Assembly (NCBI RefSeq): GCF_028368935.1
Contig: NZ_JAQNDK010000004.1
Coordinates: 1,550,001 to 1,614,000, forward strand
Reading direction: 5' to 3'
Origin: Sorangium aterium
GTDB lineage: Bacteria > Myxococcota_A > Polyangia > Polyangiales > Polyangiaceae
DNA: 64,000 nt
The notes under the pieces are model-generated. The model had not been told where the DNA came from, ran no database searches, and was given only the letters and a program-made list of their open reading frames with translations. How positions within the stretch are numbered: the first letter of the stretch is position 1; each line of letters starts with the position of its first letter. Both the position numbers and the translations under genes were made by a program. Shown here in pieces: positions 36,114 through 45,617 of this stretch.

Positions 36114-37379
36114 TCAATCGGTGGCACAGCGGATGAGGCCGCCGGCATCCGCGCAGATCGCGGACATCTCTGTTCCCCCGTTCCTGCAGGAGAGCCAAGC
36201 GACGTCGGCGAGGTGGTGGAGGCCGAACGCCCTGCCCGTGCCGGCGTCGATGATCGGCGACCCGCTCGATCCCCCTTCGCTGTCGCACGAGTAGCCGATC
36301 TGCGATCCAGAGACCGTGCCGGAGTAGGTCTGATCGATCGCGTCGATCTGGCAGCGGAGGGTATGTGCGTCATCCCTCCAGAAGCCGATCTCTTTCGGGC
36401 GCCCACCCGGGTGCTGAATGAAGTTGATGGGGTTGCCGACGCTGGGTGCCTTCGTTGTCGGTGTGAGCACGCCCCAGGTCGTCTGAGGGTTGCCCGGCAG
36501 CCTTATCAGCGTGTAGTCGAGGCCGCCTCTGGAACGGGTGCGGGTCCGGCTGTTCGTCTTGAGGAGGGAGCCGCCCATGACGCTCTCGCCTGCCGCCACC
36601 GTCGGGCCTCCGCAGGCCGTGTTCTGGTAACCAAAGCGGGTCTCGAGCGTGGTTGCCTCGTCCTGGGTGCTGATGCAATGGTTGTTGGTGATGAGCGTGG
36701 TGTTGCGGTCGTCCCCGGTTGCGACCAGCCACCCCGTGCACAGGTACATGCCGGTGCCGCGGGCGAAGAGCAGCCGCGCCACAGGCCTCTGCTGGAGGTC
36801 GAGCTCCGGGTGACACGCGATGTCCTCGCGACCCTCCGTGGCACACACGATGTCCGGCGTGCCTCCGCCGGGCCTCCTCGCGAGGGATGCGCTGCCCGGC
36901 GTCGCGTCGCCCGATGTCAAAGAAGCCGGAGCGAGCGCGATCGTCCCGTGGCCGATGTCCGCTATCGAGAACCCGTGGCCACCGCCGCTGGTGCTGTGCA
37001 GCTCGACGATCGCCGTCTCGCCGTCGACGGCGAACGCCCAGACGTCGCCGTCCCCGTTCGGGCCGCGGTCTTCGTACCGAAACGACTGCGTGCCGTCGGG
37101 GCTCGAGACGGTGACGTAATCACCCTTCGCGAGCGAGAAGTCGTCGAAGTGCACGCGCACGAACGTGGCGCCCGGCGAGGTGATCGCCTGTTTCCAGCCA
37201 CCCGCGTACGGGTGGGACGTCTCGGCCGCGTACGCGATGACGTCACCCGCCCGGAGCGGACCGGGCGCTGTCTCGAGCTCGTCTGGGTCGTCGGCTCCGC
37301 CTGCGCCGGGAGCGTCCACGTTCCCGGCACACCCCGTGAGCGCGAGGAGCGACCCAGCGACCAGCATCATTCTGTTCAT
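36114..37379 (-). CDS. Secreted trypsin-like serine protease lipoprotein
   Basis: 421 aa from ATG 37379, preceded by AAGGGGGG. A lipoprotein signal (LLALTGC, Cys17) is followed by an acidic linker, a beta-rich domain (about 40-150) like a bacterial pre-peptidase domain, and a chymotrypsin-fold domain. The triad is visible: TNNHC (His234), GLDYT (Asp288) and GGSSGSP (Ser372). Several cysteines suggest disulphides. It probably digests proteins outside the cell, as in predatory or degrading myxobacteria. It is a single gene downstream of the mrp operon. Confidence 0.87.
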   Translation of the reverse strand: MNRMMLVAGSLLALTGCAGNVDAPGAGGADDPDELETAPGPLRAGDVIAYAAETSHPYAGGWKQAITSPGATFVRVHFDDFSLAKGDYVTVSSPDGTQSFRYEDRGPNGDGDVWAFAVDGETAIVELHSTSGGGHGFSIADIGHGTIALAPASLTSGDATPGSASLARRPGGGTPDIVCATEGREDIACHPELDLQQRPVARLLFARGTGMYLCTGWLVATGDDRNTTLITNNHCISTQDEATTLETRFGYQNTACGGPTVAAGESVMGGSLLKTNSRTRTRSRGGLDYTLIRLPGNPQTTWGVLTPTTKAPSVGNPINFIQHPGGRPKEIGFWRDDAHTLRCQIDAIDQTYSGTVSGSQIGYSCDSEGGSSGSPIIDAGTGRAFGLHHLADVAWLSCRNGGTEMSAICADAGGLIRCATD

Positions 37380-37554
37380 TACAACCCCCCTTCGTCCCGG
37401 CTCGCCGCATGGAAGCGGCGCAAGCGGACGAACCGCATAGGATAGGATAGGATGACGAGCCTGGCAAACACGCCTGCCCGCCGAGCGCCGGGGTAGTCGA
37501 TCGGCGACGCCTCTCCTGGAGCGACAAACGGGTTGAAGCTGCCTGAAAGCGCGA

Positions 37555-37630
37555 AATTTTGACCGCCAAGACGCCAAAAGACGCCAAGGTATTTTATTGT
37601 TCTTATGGCGTCTTTGGGCGCCTTGGCGGT
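37555..37630. repeat. CGCCAAG-type inverted repeat, well-preserved copy
   Basis: AATTTTGAC (37555-37563) leads into a 25-bp inverted repeat (37562-37586 with 37606-37630, 23 of 25 paired) around a 19-nt AT-rich loop. A degenerate relative lies at 10032-10098. It sits 32 bp beyond the mrpG stop and could end transcription of that operon. Confidence 0.8.
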
Positions 37631-37662
37631 TAATTGCTCGCTTGAGCAACGTGATCGGTATT

Positions 37663-38238
37663 CTAAGCCTCGAAGATTTCACGCACGCGGCCGAGCTCTG
37701 CCGGCTCCACGAGCACTTCGAGCCTGTCGCCGGCCTCGAGGATCGTCTGGCCCCGGGGCACGACCGTCCCGCCCTCCCGGTGAACGGCGCGAATGAGCAC
37801 GCCGGCAGGCAGGCCGAGCTCGGCGATACGCTTGCCGACGACGGCGGCCCCGGGCACGAGCTCGAACGTGCGGGTCCTCGGCTCTGTGCCGGCGAGGGTG
37901 TGGGTCGTCGGATCGTAATGCGCCGCGAGCTCGTTCACCACGGTCTCCGGCGAGAGGGGCGTGCTCGTCGTGTAACCGGCGCGAGCGAGCAAGTGCGTCG
38001 CCACGGGCATCGTCAGCGCCACGAACGCGATGATGACGATGGCCCGGGTGGTGACGGCCGGGTCGTAAAAGTGAAGGGCGGAGGCCGAGATGATGCACGT
38101 CATCCCCAACACCGAGGCCTTCGATGTCACCTGGAGGCGCGTGAACAGGTCCGGCATGCGCAGGATGCCCACGGCCGCGAGCAGCATGAAGACGCATCCG
38201 ATGACGAGGAGCGCGCCCTCGACGAACTCGAGGATCAC
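37663..38238 (-). CDS. mrpG: MrpG/MnhG subunit fused to an RCK_C (TrkA_C) domain
   Basis: 191 aa, much longer than ordinary MrpG (about 110-125). Residues 1-105 hold three membrane segments of the MrpG/PhaG family (GVLRMPD-type motif: GILRMPDLFTRLQVTSKAS). From about 118 a soluble RCK_C-like domain follows (TFELVPGAAVVGKRIAELGL, then DRLEVLVEPAELGRVREIF), a fold that binds nucleotides or c-di-AMP in K+ transporters. The ATG overlaps the mrpF stop. The fused domain may gate the antiporter. Confidence 0.88.
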   Translation of the reverse strand: MILEFVEGALLVIGCVFMLLAAVGILRMPDLFTRLQVTSKASVLGMTCIISASALHFYDPAVTTRAIVIIAFVALTMPVATHLLARAGYTTSTPLSPETVVNELAAHYDPTTHTLAGTEPRTRTFELVPGAAVVGKRIAELGLPAGVLIRAVHREGGTVVPRGQTILEAGDRLEVLVEPAELGRVREIFEA

Positions 38239-38501
38239 GACGTCTCCCCCTGTCGCTCGAGGTAGTACGCGAACGCGATGGTGCCGAGGAAAAAGATGAG
38301 CGACAGCACCATCACCGCATCGAGGAGGACGCCGCGGTCGGTCACCATCGCGTAGAGGGCGATGCCCCCGCTGCCGACCGTCGCCATGAGGTCCATGGCG
38401 ACAACGCGGTCGGGGAGGCTCGGCCCGATCAGGAGGCGGATGAACGCGACGACGAACGCCACCGTGACGACGGCGATCGCGACGAGCAAGAGCGGGGTCA
38501 C
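38235..38501 (-). CDS. mrpF: MrpF/MnhF antiporter subunit
   Basis: 88 aa, three membrane segments (LLVAIAVVTVAFVVAFIRLL first), with the conserved GPSLPDRVVAMDL motif. It overlaps mrpE and mrpG by ATGA. A small subunit of the Mrp Na+(K+)/H+ antiporter. Confidence 0.93.
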   Translation of the reverse strand: MTPLLLVAIAVVTVAFVVAFIRLLIGPSLPDRVVAMDLMATVGSGGIALYAMVTDRGVLLDAVMVLSLIFFLGTIAFAYYLERQGETS

Positions 38502-38971
38502 CGGAAGAGCTCCTTCACGCGGCGCTCGAGGTCGCTCTTGATGGTCGCGCGCAGCGCGTCGGCGCTGTCCACGAACATCGCATGGACGAAGAGGACCGTG
38601 CGGTCGCCCGAGACGTCGAGGCCAAAGGTGCCGGGCGTCAGGGCGAGGAGGATCGTCAGCACGGTGATCTCGAGATCGGTCGTCAGATCCAGGGGGACCG
38701 CGACGATGCCGGGGCGGCTCTTTCGCCTGATCGAAATGACGTCGCGGGCGACCCTGAGGTTCGCCCGCACCATCTCTCTCGCATAAAAGAGCATGAACGA
38801 CAGCACCCCTGGCAGCTTCTCGAAATAGGTCGTGGGGCCGATCAGGCGCCGGAGCCAGAGGAGCAAGAGGTACCCGAGGAGGAAGCCGAAGACGAGGCCC
38901 CCCGCGGTGGCGCGGCCGGTCAGGCCCACCCAGACGATCGCCAGGAACAGATTGAGAACGAGGGCTCTCAT
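38498..38971 (-). CDS. mrpE: MrpE/MnhE antiporter subunit
   Basis: 157 aa with N-terminal membrane segments (ALVLNLFLAIVWVGLTG) and the family end region with LALTPGTFGLDVSGD. Overlaps mrpD and mrpF by ATGA, so it is translated in series. It is needed for assembly of the Mrp complex. Confidence 0.93.
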   Translation of the reverse strand: MRALVLNLFLAIVWVGLTGRATAGGLVFGFLLGYLLLLWLRRLIGPTTYFEKLPGVLSFMLFYAREMVRANLRVARDVISIRRKSRPGIVAVPLDLTTDLEITVLTILLALTPGTFGLDVSGDRTVLFVHAMFVDSADALRATIKSDLERRVKELFR

Positions 38972-40479
38972 GGGCGACCCTCCCCCAGCACGGCGCGCAC
39001 GTAGTCGGTCGGATCGGCGAGCTGCGCGGCGGCCCGCCGGACGACGGCGAGGAGCGGCTCGGGCGCCATCCCGAGCGTGACGCCCAGCGCGGTCAACAGG
39101 ACGACCGGCAGGTACAGGAGCGCGCTACGCCGCGCCCCGCTCTCGCGCGGGGCGAGGTCGGCCCCGGCGGGCGCGGGCTTCCAGAAGGCCTCGTTCCATA
39201 TCTTCGTCATCGAAATGAGGGTGACGAGGCCGACGGCGAGGCTCGTGGCGACGACGGCCGCGGCCCCTCGCGAGCCGACGTCGAGCCCCGATCGCACCAG
39301 GATGAGCTTGGCCCAGAACCCCGACAACGGCGGCATGCCGGCGAGGGAGAGGGCCGTGACGAGGAAGCAGGCGGAGAGCCCGGGGCTCCGCGCGAGGAGC
39401 CCGCCCTGGAGGTCGAGGCGGGCGTCTTTCCCCCCGGATCGCATGATCCCGCTGATGAGGAAGAGGTTCGACTTGATGATGGCGTGGTGCAGGACGAAGA
39501 AGATCGCCCCCGAGAGGGACGACAGCGTGAACAGGCCGAGGCCCATGACCATGTAGCCGACCTGGCTCACGCTGTGGAACGCGAGGATCCGCCGGACCTC
39601 CCGGTGGGACACCGCGCCGAGCACGCCGACGGCCATGGTGAAGGCCGCGATCCCGAGGAGGAGCGCGTGGGTGGCTTCCCCGTCGCTCACGAAAAGGAGG
39701 GTGAAGCTACGCACCAGGGCGTAGACACCCACCTTCGTCAAGAGCCCCGCGAACAGCGCGGTGACCGTCACGGGAGGCGTGTGATACGAGTCCGGCAGCC
39801 AGAAGAAGAGGGGGAAGACAGCCGCCTTGATGCCGAACGCGACGAGGAAGATCATCGCGAGGGTGAACCGGATCGGCGGCGCGAGGCTCGGCAGCTTGAG
39901 CGAGAGATCGGCCATGTTGAGGGCGTGCACGGATCCGTAGAGGACGCCGAGGCCGGTGAGGAAGAGGGCGCTCGAGATCAGGTTCATCGCGACGTACTTG
40001 ATCGCGCCCTGCATCTGCGGCCGCTCGTTGCCGAGCACGAGGAGCACGAAGGACGCGATCAGCGTCACCTCGAACCAGACGTACAGATTGAAGAGGTCGC
40101 CGGTGACGAAGACCCCGTTCGTCCCCATGAGGAGCGCGTGCATGAGCGGGTAGAACCCGTGCTCCCGTCGTTCGCGGTCGATGTCCGACAGGGAGTAGAG
40201 CGACGTGGCGACGGCGATGACGCCCGAGAGCAGGACCATCAGCGCCGAGAAGAGGTCGACCACGAAGGTGATGCCGTACGGCGCGGGCCAGCCTCCGAGC
40301 TGGGTCGATTGAATGCCTCCCCGGTGCACGGCGCGGAGCAAGGCGACACCGACGGCGAGCTGAAGGACGCTCCCGATGAGCCCGAGCGCGCGCTGCCTCG
40401 CCGCGCGCCGGAAGGAGAGGAGCGAGAGGGCCGCCGTGGTCAGGGGGACGAGGACGGGCAGGACGAGGAGCACCTTCAT
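38968..40479 (-). CDS. mrpD: MrpD/MnhD antiporter subunit (proton-pumping, complex I-like)
   Basis: 503 aa, about 14 membrane segments, homologous to NuoM/NuoN. The conserved glutamate of the ion path is present ([12 protein letters not shown]), and so are the lysine and histidine helices further on ([15 protein letters not shown]). The usual length is about 490-500. Overlaps mrpC and mrpE. With MrpA it forms the cation/proton path in the inner membrane. Confidence 0.95.
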   Translation of the reverse strand: MKVLLVLPVLVPLTTAALSLLSFRRAARQRALGLIGSVLQLAVGVALLRAVHRGGIQSTQLGGWPAPYGITFVVDLFSALMVLLSGVIAVATSLYSLSDIDRERREHGFYPLMHALLMGTNGVFVTGDLFNLYVWFEVTLIASFVLLVLGNERPQMQGAIKYVAMNLISSALFLTGLGVLYGSVHALNMADLSLKLPSLAPPIRFTLAMIFLVAFGIKAAVFPLFFWLPDSYHTPPVTVTALFAGLLTKVGVYALVRSFTLLFVSDGEATHALLLGIAAFTMAVGVLGAVSHREVRRILAFHSVSQVGYMVMGLGLFTLSSLSGAIFFVLHHAIIKSNLFLISGIMRSGGKDARLDLQGGLLARSPGLSACFLVTALSLAGMPPLSGFWAKLILVRSGLDVGSRGAAAVVATSLAVGLVTLISMTKIWNEAFWKPAPAGADLAPRESGARRSALLYLPVVLLTALGVTLGMAPEPLLAVVRRAAAQLADPTDYVRAVLGEGRP

Positions 40480-40823
40480 GGGCGGGTCGATTCGAGAGAG
40501 TCGATATCGTCGCTGCCCATCGTCCGATGAACGCGATGAAGGAGGACGACGGCGAACGCGACGACAGCGAAGCTGATGACGATCGCCGTCAGGATCAGCG
40601 CCTGGGCCACGGGATCGGCCGGCGGCGCGTGGAAGGCCCCTTCCCCCTTGGGGATCAGCGGGGGACGGCCGCGGACGACGCCGGCTGCCGTGAGGATGAG
40701 GAGGTTCGTGCCGTGCCCGAGCAGCACGAGGCCGAAGGCGAGCTTCACGATGCTGCGCCGGAGCATGAGGAACAGCCCCGACGCATAGAGCCCGCCGACG
40801 ACGATCGCGAGGAGGACCGTCAT
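40476..40823 (-). CDS. mrpC: MrpC/MnhC antiporter subunit (NuoK-like)
   Basis: 115 aa from ATG 40823, three membrane segments, with [10 protein letters not shown] and the conserved [17 protein letters not shown] of NuoK-like proteins. The start overlaps the mrpB stop (ATGA) and the end overlaps mrpD. Longer readings of this frame upstream are antigenic shadows of mrpA and are not real. Confidence 0.95.
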   Translation of the reverse strand: MTVLLAIVVGGLYASGLFLMLRRSIVKLAFGLVLLGHGTNLLILTAAGVVRGRPPLIPKGEGAFHAPPADPVAQALILTAIVISFAVVAFAVVLLHRVHRTMGSDDIDSLESTRP

Positions 40824-41239
40824 GAGCTCATCTCCGCGGCCATGAGGAGGATCATGAGCACCATGCCCATCACGGCGGCATACACGCCGACGTCGAACAG
40901 CACCGGCGTCCCCACCGCGACGTCGCCGAGCCCCGGCACGGGGACGGTCGCCCACACGCCTTGCAGGAAGGAGCCGCCGGCGACGAGCCCGACGACGCCC
41001 GAGAGCAGGATCGTCGAGAGTCCGAGCCCCATGAGCGTCTGGGGCGCGACGCGGAGCAGCTGCCGCGTCGAGGGGACGTCGTACGCGAGGATGTGGAGCG
41101 AGAACGCCGATGCAATGATGAGCCCGCCGAGGAACCCGCCCCCGGGCTCGTCGTGGCCGCGGAGGAGCGCGTAGATCGAGACGATGATCAGGAGCACCAT
41201 CAAGACCGGCGTGGCGGCGCGCAGGATGACGGAGGGCAT
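40820..41239 (-). CDS. mrpB: MrpB/MnhB antiporter subunit
   Basis: 139 aa, four membrane segments, with the family loop [14 protein letters not shown]. It lies 3 bp after mrpA and overlaps mrpC by ATGA. In many bacteria this region is fused to MrpA; here it is separate, with MrpA ending in its own MbhH-like part. Confidence 0.95.
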   Translation of the reverse strand: MPSVILRAATPVLMVLLIIVSIYALLRGHDEPGGGFLGGLIIASAFSLHILAYDVPSTRQLLRVAPQTLMGLGLSTILLSGVVGLVAGGSFLQGVWATVPVPGLGDVAVGTPVLFDVGVYAAVMGMVLMILLMAAEMSS

Positions 41240-41242
41240 GGC

Positions 41243-43513
41243 TCAGGCCCCCTTCCGCGTGCGGGTCGCGAGCAGCGCATAGACCCCGATCCCGGCCACG
41301 CAGAGGACCGTGGACTCGCCCAGCGTGTCCATCGCCCGGAAATCCACGAGGATCACGTTGACGATGTCCCGCCCGTGGGCCTCCGGGTATCCCTTCGCCA
41401 CGAAGAACTCGCGCAGGATCGGCTCGGGGGAGAGCGTCGACGACATGAGGATCAATAGGGTCACCGTGACCCCGAAGATCGCGGAGACGATCGCGTCCGG
41501 GATCCACACGCGCGCGGAAGATCGGGGCACGAAGCGCGGCAGGTGGTGCAGGACGAGGACGAAGATGACGACCGTCAGCACCTCGACCATGATCTGCGTG
41601 AGCGCGAGATCGAGCGCGCTGAAGATCACGTAGACGAGCATGACGCAGAGGCCGATCGCGCCGAGCGCGGCGACGACGGCGAGGCGCGATTGCGTGCGCG
41701 TCGCCATGGCCGCGGACGCGAGGATCACGGCCGCGAGCACGAGCTCCGGGAGCGCCACCGTGAGCGACGGGATCGTGAAAGGGAGGCTCCGGAGCAGGGG
41801 CGTCCCGACGAGCACGACCGTCGTCAGGACCGTGACGAGCAGATAACGGCGCAGATGCCCCGTCTGGAGCCGCCCGGTCAGCCACTCCGCGAACCGGAGG
41901 AGCCCCTCGAAGGCAGCGTCGTACACGCGCGCAGGGCCCCAGGCTCCGAGGCGCGCGGCGGCGTCGAAGAGGCGCCCTTCGCGGCCGGAGAGGACGCGGA
42001 AGAGCCCGAGGCCGGCGACGAGGGTCGCGGCGCTGAGCCCGAGCACGGGGGTCAGGCCGTGCCACAGGTGCAATTCGAGCGGCGCAGGCCGGCCGAGGAT
42101 CGCGGTCGCCGCCGCGCTCGGGAGGTCGCCGAGGAGCCGCGGCGCCACCCCGAAGACGAGGCTCGCCGCCGCGAGCGTGGCAGGCCCGAGCCACAAGGAC
42201 GGCGGCGCTTCGTGGGGGAGCGTGGGCGCCGCCGGGGAGCCGCCGAAGAAGGGGCGATAAGCGACGACCAGGCTCACCACGACCAGGAGGGCGCTCGCCA
42301 GGACCGCGGCCCCGGCGAGGACCGCCGTCAGCGAGGGCGGCGAGAGGACGGCCTCGTAGAAGAGCTCTTTCGACAGGAAACCGAGGAGGGGCGGCGCCCC
42401 CGCGCTCGAGATCGCCGCCAGCACGGCCGCCGTCGCGGTGATCGGCATCCGCCGCGCGAGGCCCCGCAGACGGGTGACGTCGCGGGTCCCGGTCTCGTGG
42501 TCCAGGGTCCCCGCGGTCATGAAGAGCGCGCCCTTGTACAGCGAATGCGCGACCAGATAGACAACCGCCGCGGAGACGGCCGCCCGGGTCCCGATGCCGA
42601 GGAGCATCGTGAGGAGGCCGAGCACGCTCACGGTCGAATAGGCGAGGATCCGCTTGAGATCCTCCTGCGTGACCGCGAGCACCGCGCCAACCACCATCGT
42701 GGCGGCGCCGAAGCCCGTCACGACGAGGTACCATTCGCGCGTCGCGCCCAGCGTGGGATGCAGGCGCGCGAGCAGATAGACGCCGGCCTTCACCATCGTG
42801 GCAGAATGCAGGTAGGCGCTGACCGGCGTGGGCGCCTCCATCGCCCGAGGGAGCCAGAAATGAAAGGGCACCTGCGCTGATTTCGTGAACGCTCCCGCGA
42901 GCACGAGGAGCAGGATCGGCAGGTAGAGGGGGCCTCCGCGGACGACGTCCCCCGAGAACCGCGAGATCTGCGTCTCTCCCGTGACCACGACGAGGAGGAC
43001 GAGGCCCGCGAGCATGGCGAGCCCGCCGCCGCCCGTCACGAGGAGCGCCGTCAAGGCGGCTTTGCGCGCCTCCGGCCGCTCGTGGTCCCACCCGATGAGG
43101 AGATACGAGCTCACGCTCGTGAGCTCCCAGCACACGAAGAGGAGAATGACGTCGTCGGCGAGCACGAGGCCCGCCATGGACCCTGTGAACAGGAGCAGGT
43201 AGGCGTAAAACCGCCCGAGCCGCGGGTGCGAGCGCAGGTATCCGCTCGCGTACACGAAGATCAGCGCCCCGATGCCGCAGATGAGCCCGAGGAACACGAG
43301 CGAGAGCCCATCCAGCCTCACCGCGAGCTCCACGCCGAGCGACGGGATCCACGGCAGCGACGTGGGATGGGCCTCGGCGACGAACGCAGTCGCGAACACG
43401 AGCACCTGGAGCGGGAGCGCCGCGAAGAGCCAGCCGGCCGGGCGCCCGAGCCCGCGATAGAGGGCCGGCGCCAGCAGCGCTCCGACGAACACGCTCAGGA
43501 CAGCCCACAGCAT
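41243..43513 (-). CDS. mrpA: MrpA/MnhA large antiporter subunit (NuoL-like)
   Basis: 756 aa from ATG 43513; the frame extends further but without similarity. NuoL-like core with the conserved glutamate ([19 protein letters not shown]) and the [13 protein letters not shown] helix, then extra C-terminal membrane segments (about 600-756) typical of MrpA. It exchanges Na+ (or K+) for H+ across the inner membrane, giving salt and alkali tolerance. It opens the mrpABCDEFG operon, with a divergent lipoprotein gene 211 bp upstream. Confidence 0.95.
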   Translation of the reverse strand: MLWAVLSVFVGALLAPALYRGLGRPAGWLFAALPLQVLVFATAFVAEAHPTSLPWIPSLGVELAVRLDGLSLVFLGLICGIGALIFVYASGYLRSHPRLGRFYAYLLLFTGSMAGLVLADDVILLFVCWELTSVSSYLLIGWDHERPEARKAALTALLVTGGGGLAMLAGLVLLVVVTGETQISRFSGDVVRGGPLYLPILLLVLAGAFTKSAQVPFHFWLPRAMEAPTPVSAYLHSATMVKAGVYLLARLHPTLGATREWYLVVTGFGAATMVVGAVLAVTQEDLKRILAYSTVSVLGLLTMLLGIGTRAAVSAAVVYLVAHSLYKGALFMTAGTLDHETGTRDVTRLRGLARRMPITATAAVLAAISSAGAPPLLGFLSKELFYEAVLSPPSLTAVLAGAAVLASALLVVVSLVVAYRPFFGGSPAAPTLPHEAPPSLWLGPATLAAASLVFGVAPRLLGDLPSAAATAILGRPAPLELHLWHGLTPVLGLSAATLVAGLGLFRVLSGREGRLFDAAARLGAWGPARVYDAAFEGLLRFAEWLTGRLQTGHLRRYLLVTVLTTVVLVGTPLLRSLPFTIPSLTVALPELVLAAVILASAAMATRTQSRLAVVAALGAIGLCVMLVYVIFSALDLALTQIMVEVLTVVIFVLVLHHLPRFVPRSSARVWIPDAIVSAIFGVTVTLLILMSSTLSPEPILREFFVAKGYPEAHGRDIVNVILVDFRAMDTLGESTVLCVAGIGVYALLATRTRKGA

Positions 43514-43724
43514 CGCAGCAGGTTCCCCTTCGATGCCGGCGAGGGGCCGAGGCGTTCGAGCCCACGGCCTACCGAGCGAGCTCGACGCGCTGTTTGCCCT
43601 CGCTCCCGCGGCGCCGGCGAGCGCGACCGGGCGAGCGCGCCGCGCCGAGCAGCCCGCCTCGTTGCGGCCGCGCGCTCGATGGCTGTGCCGCGATGCGCGG
43701 CGGGCGCAGAGCATCGGATGCGGC

Positions 43725-45491
43725 ATGGATGCGCAGCGCGCAAAGGCGAGGCCCGCCGCCCGCCGCCCGCTCGCGGCGCTGCTCCTCGCAGCGCTGCTCC
43801 TCCTGGCGAGCTGCGGCCGGGCGCCCGCCGCCCGCCGGGTGGAGCCGCGCGTGCGGGCCGTCCTGGAGGCGCGCGGCGCGCCTGCGCTCCCGGCGCCGCC
43901 GGCCGCGGAATCGGTCCCGCTGCTGCTCGTCGCCGACGCCGCGCCCGCGCCCGCGCCCGCGAAGCGCCCGCCGGGAGCGGCGCCGCCGGCGCCGGAGGCC
44001 GTCGTGTCGGCGGCCGTGCCGTTCGCGCCGGGCGCGCTGCGCGACGTCCGGTTCATCCGGCTGCGCGACGCGCGCGGCGCGGCGGTCCCGCTCCGCGCGA
44101 AGCCGCTCGCGGTCTGGCCCAGGGGCGGCTCGATCCGCAGCGCGCTCCTCGTCTTCGGCGCCGCGCTCGCGCCCGGAGAACGAGCGATCTACACCCTGGA
44201 TTTCGGCGCCCCTTCGCCATCATCCCCCTCGCAGCGCGCCGACCGCCCACCCACCCAGGCGCCCCCGGCCCCCCGGCTCACCCAGGTCCCGCAGCCCTTC
44301 CAGGTCCCTCCGGCGGCCGTGCTCGACGAGGCGCTCCTGCCGAACCCGGACGGGCCCATCGCGGCCGTGCTGCCGCCGTCGTGGTACGCGGCGAGCCTGG
44401 TGTCCGGGCCGCAGCTGCCGGCGATGGACGATCGCCGCTTCCCCGGGTTCGAGGCCGGCATCGAGGGCGCGCTCGCCCGCATGACGCCCGCGTACGACGC
44501 GTACGGCGTCACCTGCTCGGCCCCGTACCGCACGTACTACGACGGCCCGCACGCGCTCTACCAGCGCTTCCTCCGCAACGGCGACGCCGCCCGCTACCGC
44601 CGCGCGCGCGCCGAGGCCGTCTGGTACCGGCAGCACGAGCTCAGGTTCTCGCCCGATCGCCGCCTCGCGGTCCACGTCTGCGAGCGGGAGGACTGGACCC
44701 CGGCGGCGCCCCTCTCCTGGCAAGTCCTCCGGCGCATGCTCGGCCAGGGCATGGTCGACGACTACCTGCTCACCGGCGATCCGGCGGCCAGGGAGGCCGT
44801 CCTCGCCATGGGCGAGGCCCTCCGGCAGAACCAGGCCGCGCTCACGGGCGGAAGGGAAGACGTGCTGCGCGTGACCGAGCGCAACATGGCCTGGGTGATG
44901 ATGACCCTGTCGAGCTACTACGCGCTCGACCCGCGGCCGGAGCTCCTGTCGGCGCTGCGGGGGCTCGCGGATCGCACGGTCGCGTGGCAGCAGCAGGGCG
45001 CGTCGGGCGCGTTCGAGCACGACCTGACCCGCGCCGACCCGTCGGAGTGCGAGCGCGGCCCGCGCGGCGGCTCCCCGTTCATGACCGCGCTGCTCGTCGA
45101 CGCGCTCATGGACTACCACGCGCTCACCGGCGACCCGCGGGTCCGCGACGTGGTCGCGCGCGCGGCGGATTGGCTCGCCGAGCGCGCCATCACCTCGGAC
45201 GGGCGCGCGTTCCGGTACCTGTGGGGCTGCGAGACCGACGCGTACGACGACAGCGGGACCGCCGACCTCAACCTGCTGATCGTGCCCGTGTTCGGCGCCG
45301 CCTACGCGCTGACGCGCGATCCGCGGTGGATCGAGGTGGGCGACGCGCTGGCCGACGTCGGCGTGAAGGAGATGCTGGTCAAGGAGCCCAAGCACTGGAA
45401 CCAGGCCATGCGCGCGTTCGGGCGCTACCTGGGGTACCGGGCGGCGCTCCCCGGCGCGGCGAGCGAACGGCAGCAATCTGCCGGTCGCTAG
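43725..45491 (+). CDS. Lipoprotein resembling exo-rhamnogalacturonan lyase-type proteins
   Basis: 588 aa from ATG 43725 (a start at 43533 would put 64 residues before the signal). Lipobox LLLLASC (Cys30). The first mature domain ([20 protein letters not shown], then a [15 protein letters not shown] strand) resembles the RIFT-barrel of PcRGLX/YetA-like lyases; the rest is helical with paired Trp/Tyr motifs ([24 protein letters not shown]), probably an alpha/alpha toroid. It likely acts on polysaccharide at the cell surface; the substrate is a guess. Its TAG stop lies in the palindrome at 45489-45617. Confidence 0.65.
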   Translation: MDAQRAKARPAARRPLAALLLAALLLLASCGRAPAARRVEPRVRAVLEARGAPALPAPPAAESVPLLLVADAAPAPAPAKRPPGAAPPAPEAVVSAAVPFAPGALRDVRFIRLRDARGAAVPLRAKPLAVWPRGGSIRSALLVFGAALAPGERAIYTLDFGAPSPSSPSQRADRPPTQAPPAPRLTQVPQPFQVPPAAVLDEALLPNPDGPIAAVLPPSWYAASLVSGPQLPAMDDRRFPGFEAGIEGALARMTPAYDAYGVTCSAPYRTYYDGPHALYQRFLRNGDAARYRRARAEAVWYRQHELRFSPDRRLAVHVCEREDWTPAAPLSWQVLRRMLGQGMVDDYLLTGDPAAREAVLAMGEALRQNQAALTGGREDVLRVTERNMAWVMMTLSSYYALDPRPELLSALRGLADRTVAWQQQGASGAFEHDLTRADPSECERGPRGGSPFMTALLVDALMDYHALTGDPRVRDVVARAADWLAERAITSDGRAFRYLWGCETDAYDDSGTADLNLLIVPVFGAAYALTRDPRWIEVGDALADVGVKEMLVKEPKHWNQAMRAFGRYLGYRAALPGAASERQQSAGR

Positions 45492-45617
45492 AGCGACGGT
45501 CACCCGCTTCGGATACGGGCCCACCTCGGCGTTTTCGGTGCTCAGCGCACCGGAGTGCGCTTGCGCGCCGAAAACGCCGATCTGGGCCCGTCTCCTGTGC
45601 GGGTGACCGTCGCTCTA
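45489..45617. repeat. 129-bp near-perfect palindrome between convergent genes
   Basis: Outer arms (45489-45507 with 45599-45617, 19 bp) are perfect. Inner arms (GGGCCCA... 45518-45539 with the complement at about 45569-45590) pair with two mismatches, and a GCGCA...TGCGC hairpin forms the tip. The TAG of the plus-strand gene (45489-45491) and the TAG of the minus-strand gene (45615-45617) are both inside the ends. It can act as a two-way terminator. Confidence 0.9.

Noticed and set aside
40476-43565. One long minus-strand frame covering mrpA to mrpC
   Set aside because: Only its last 115 codons are real (mrpC); the rest is out of frame with mrpA and has no family features.
45489-45617. Possible second retron msd
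   Set aside because: There is no reverse transcriptase or a1/a2 pair near this palindrome, and it ends exactly at two stop codons.
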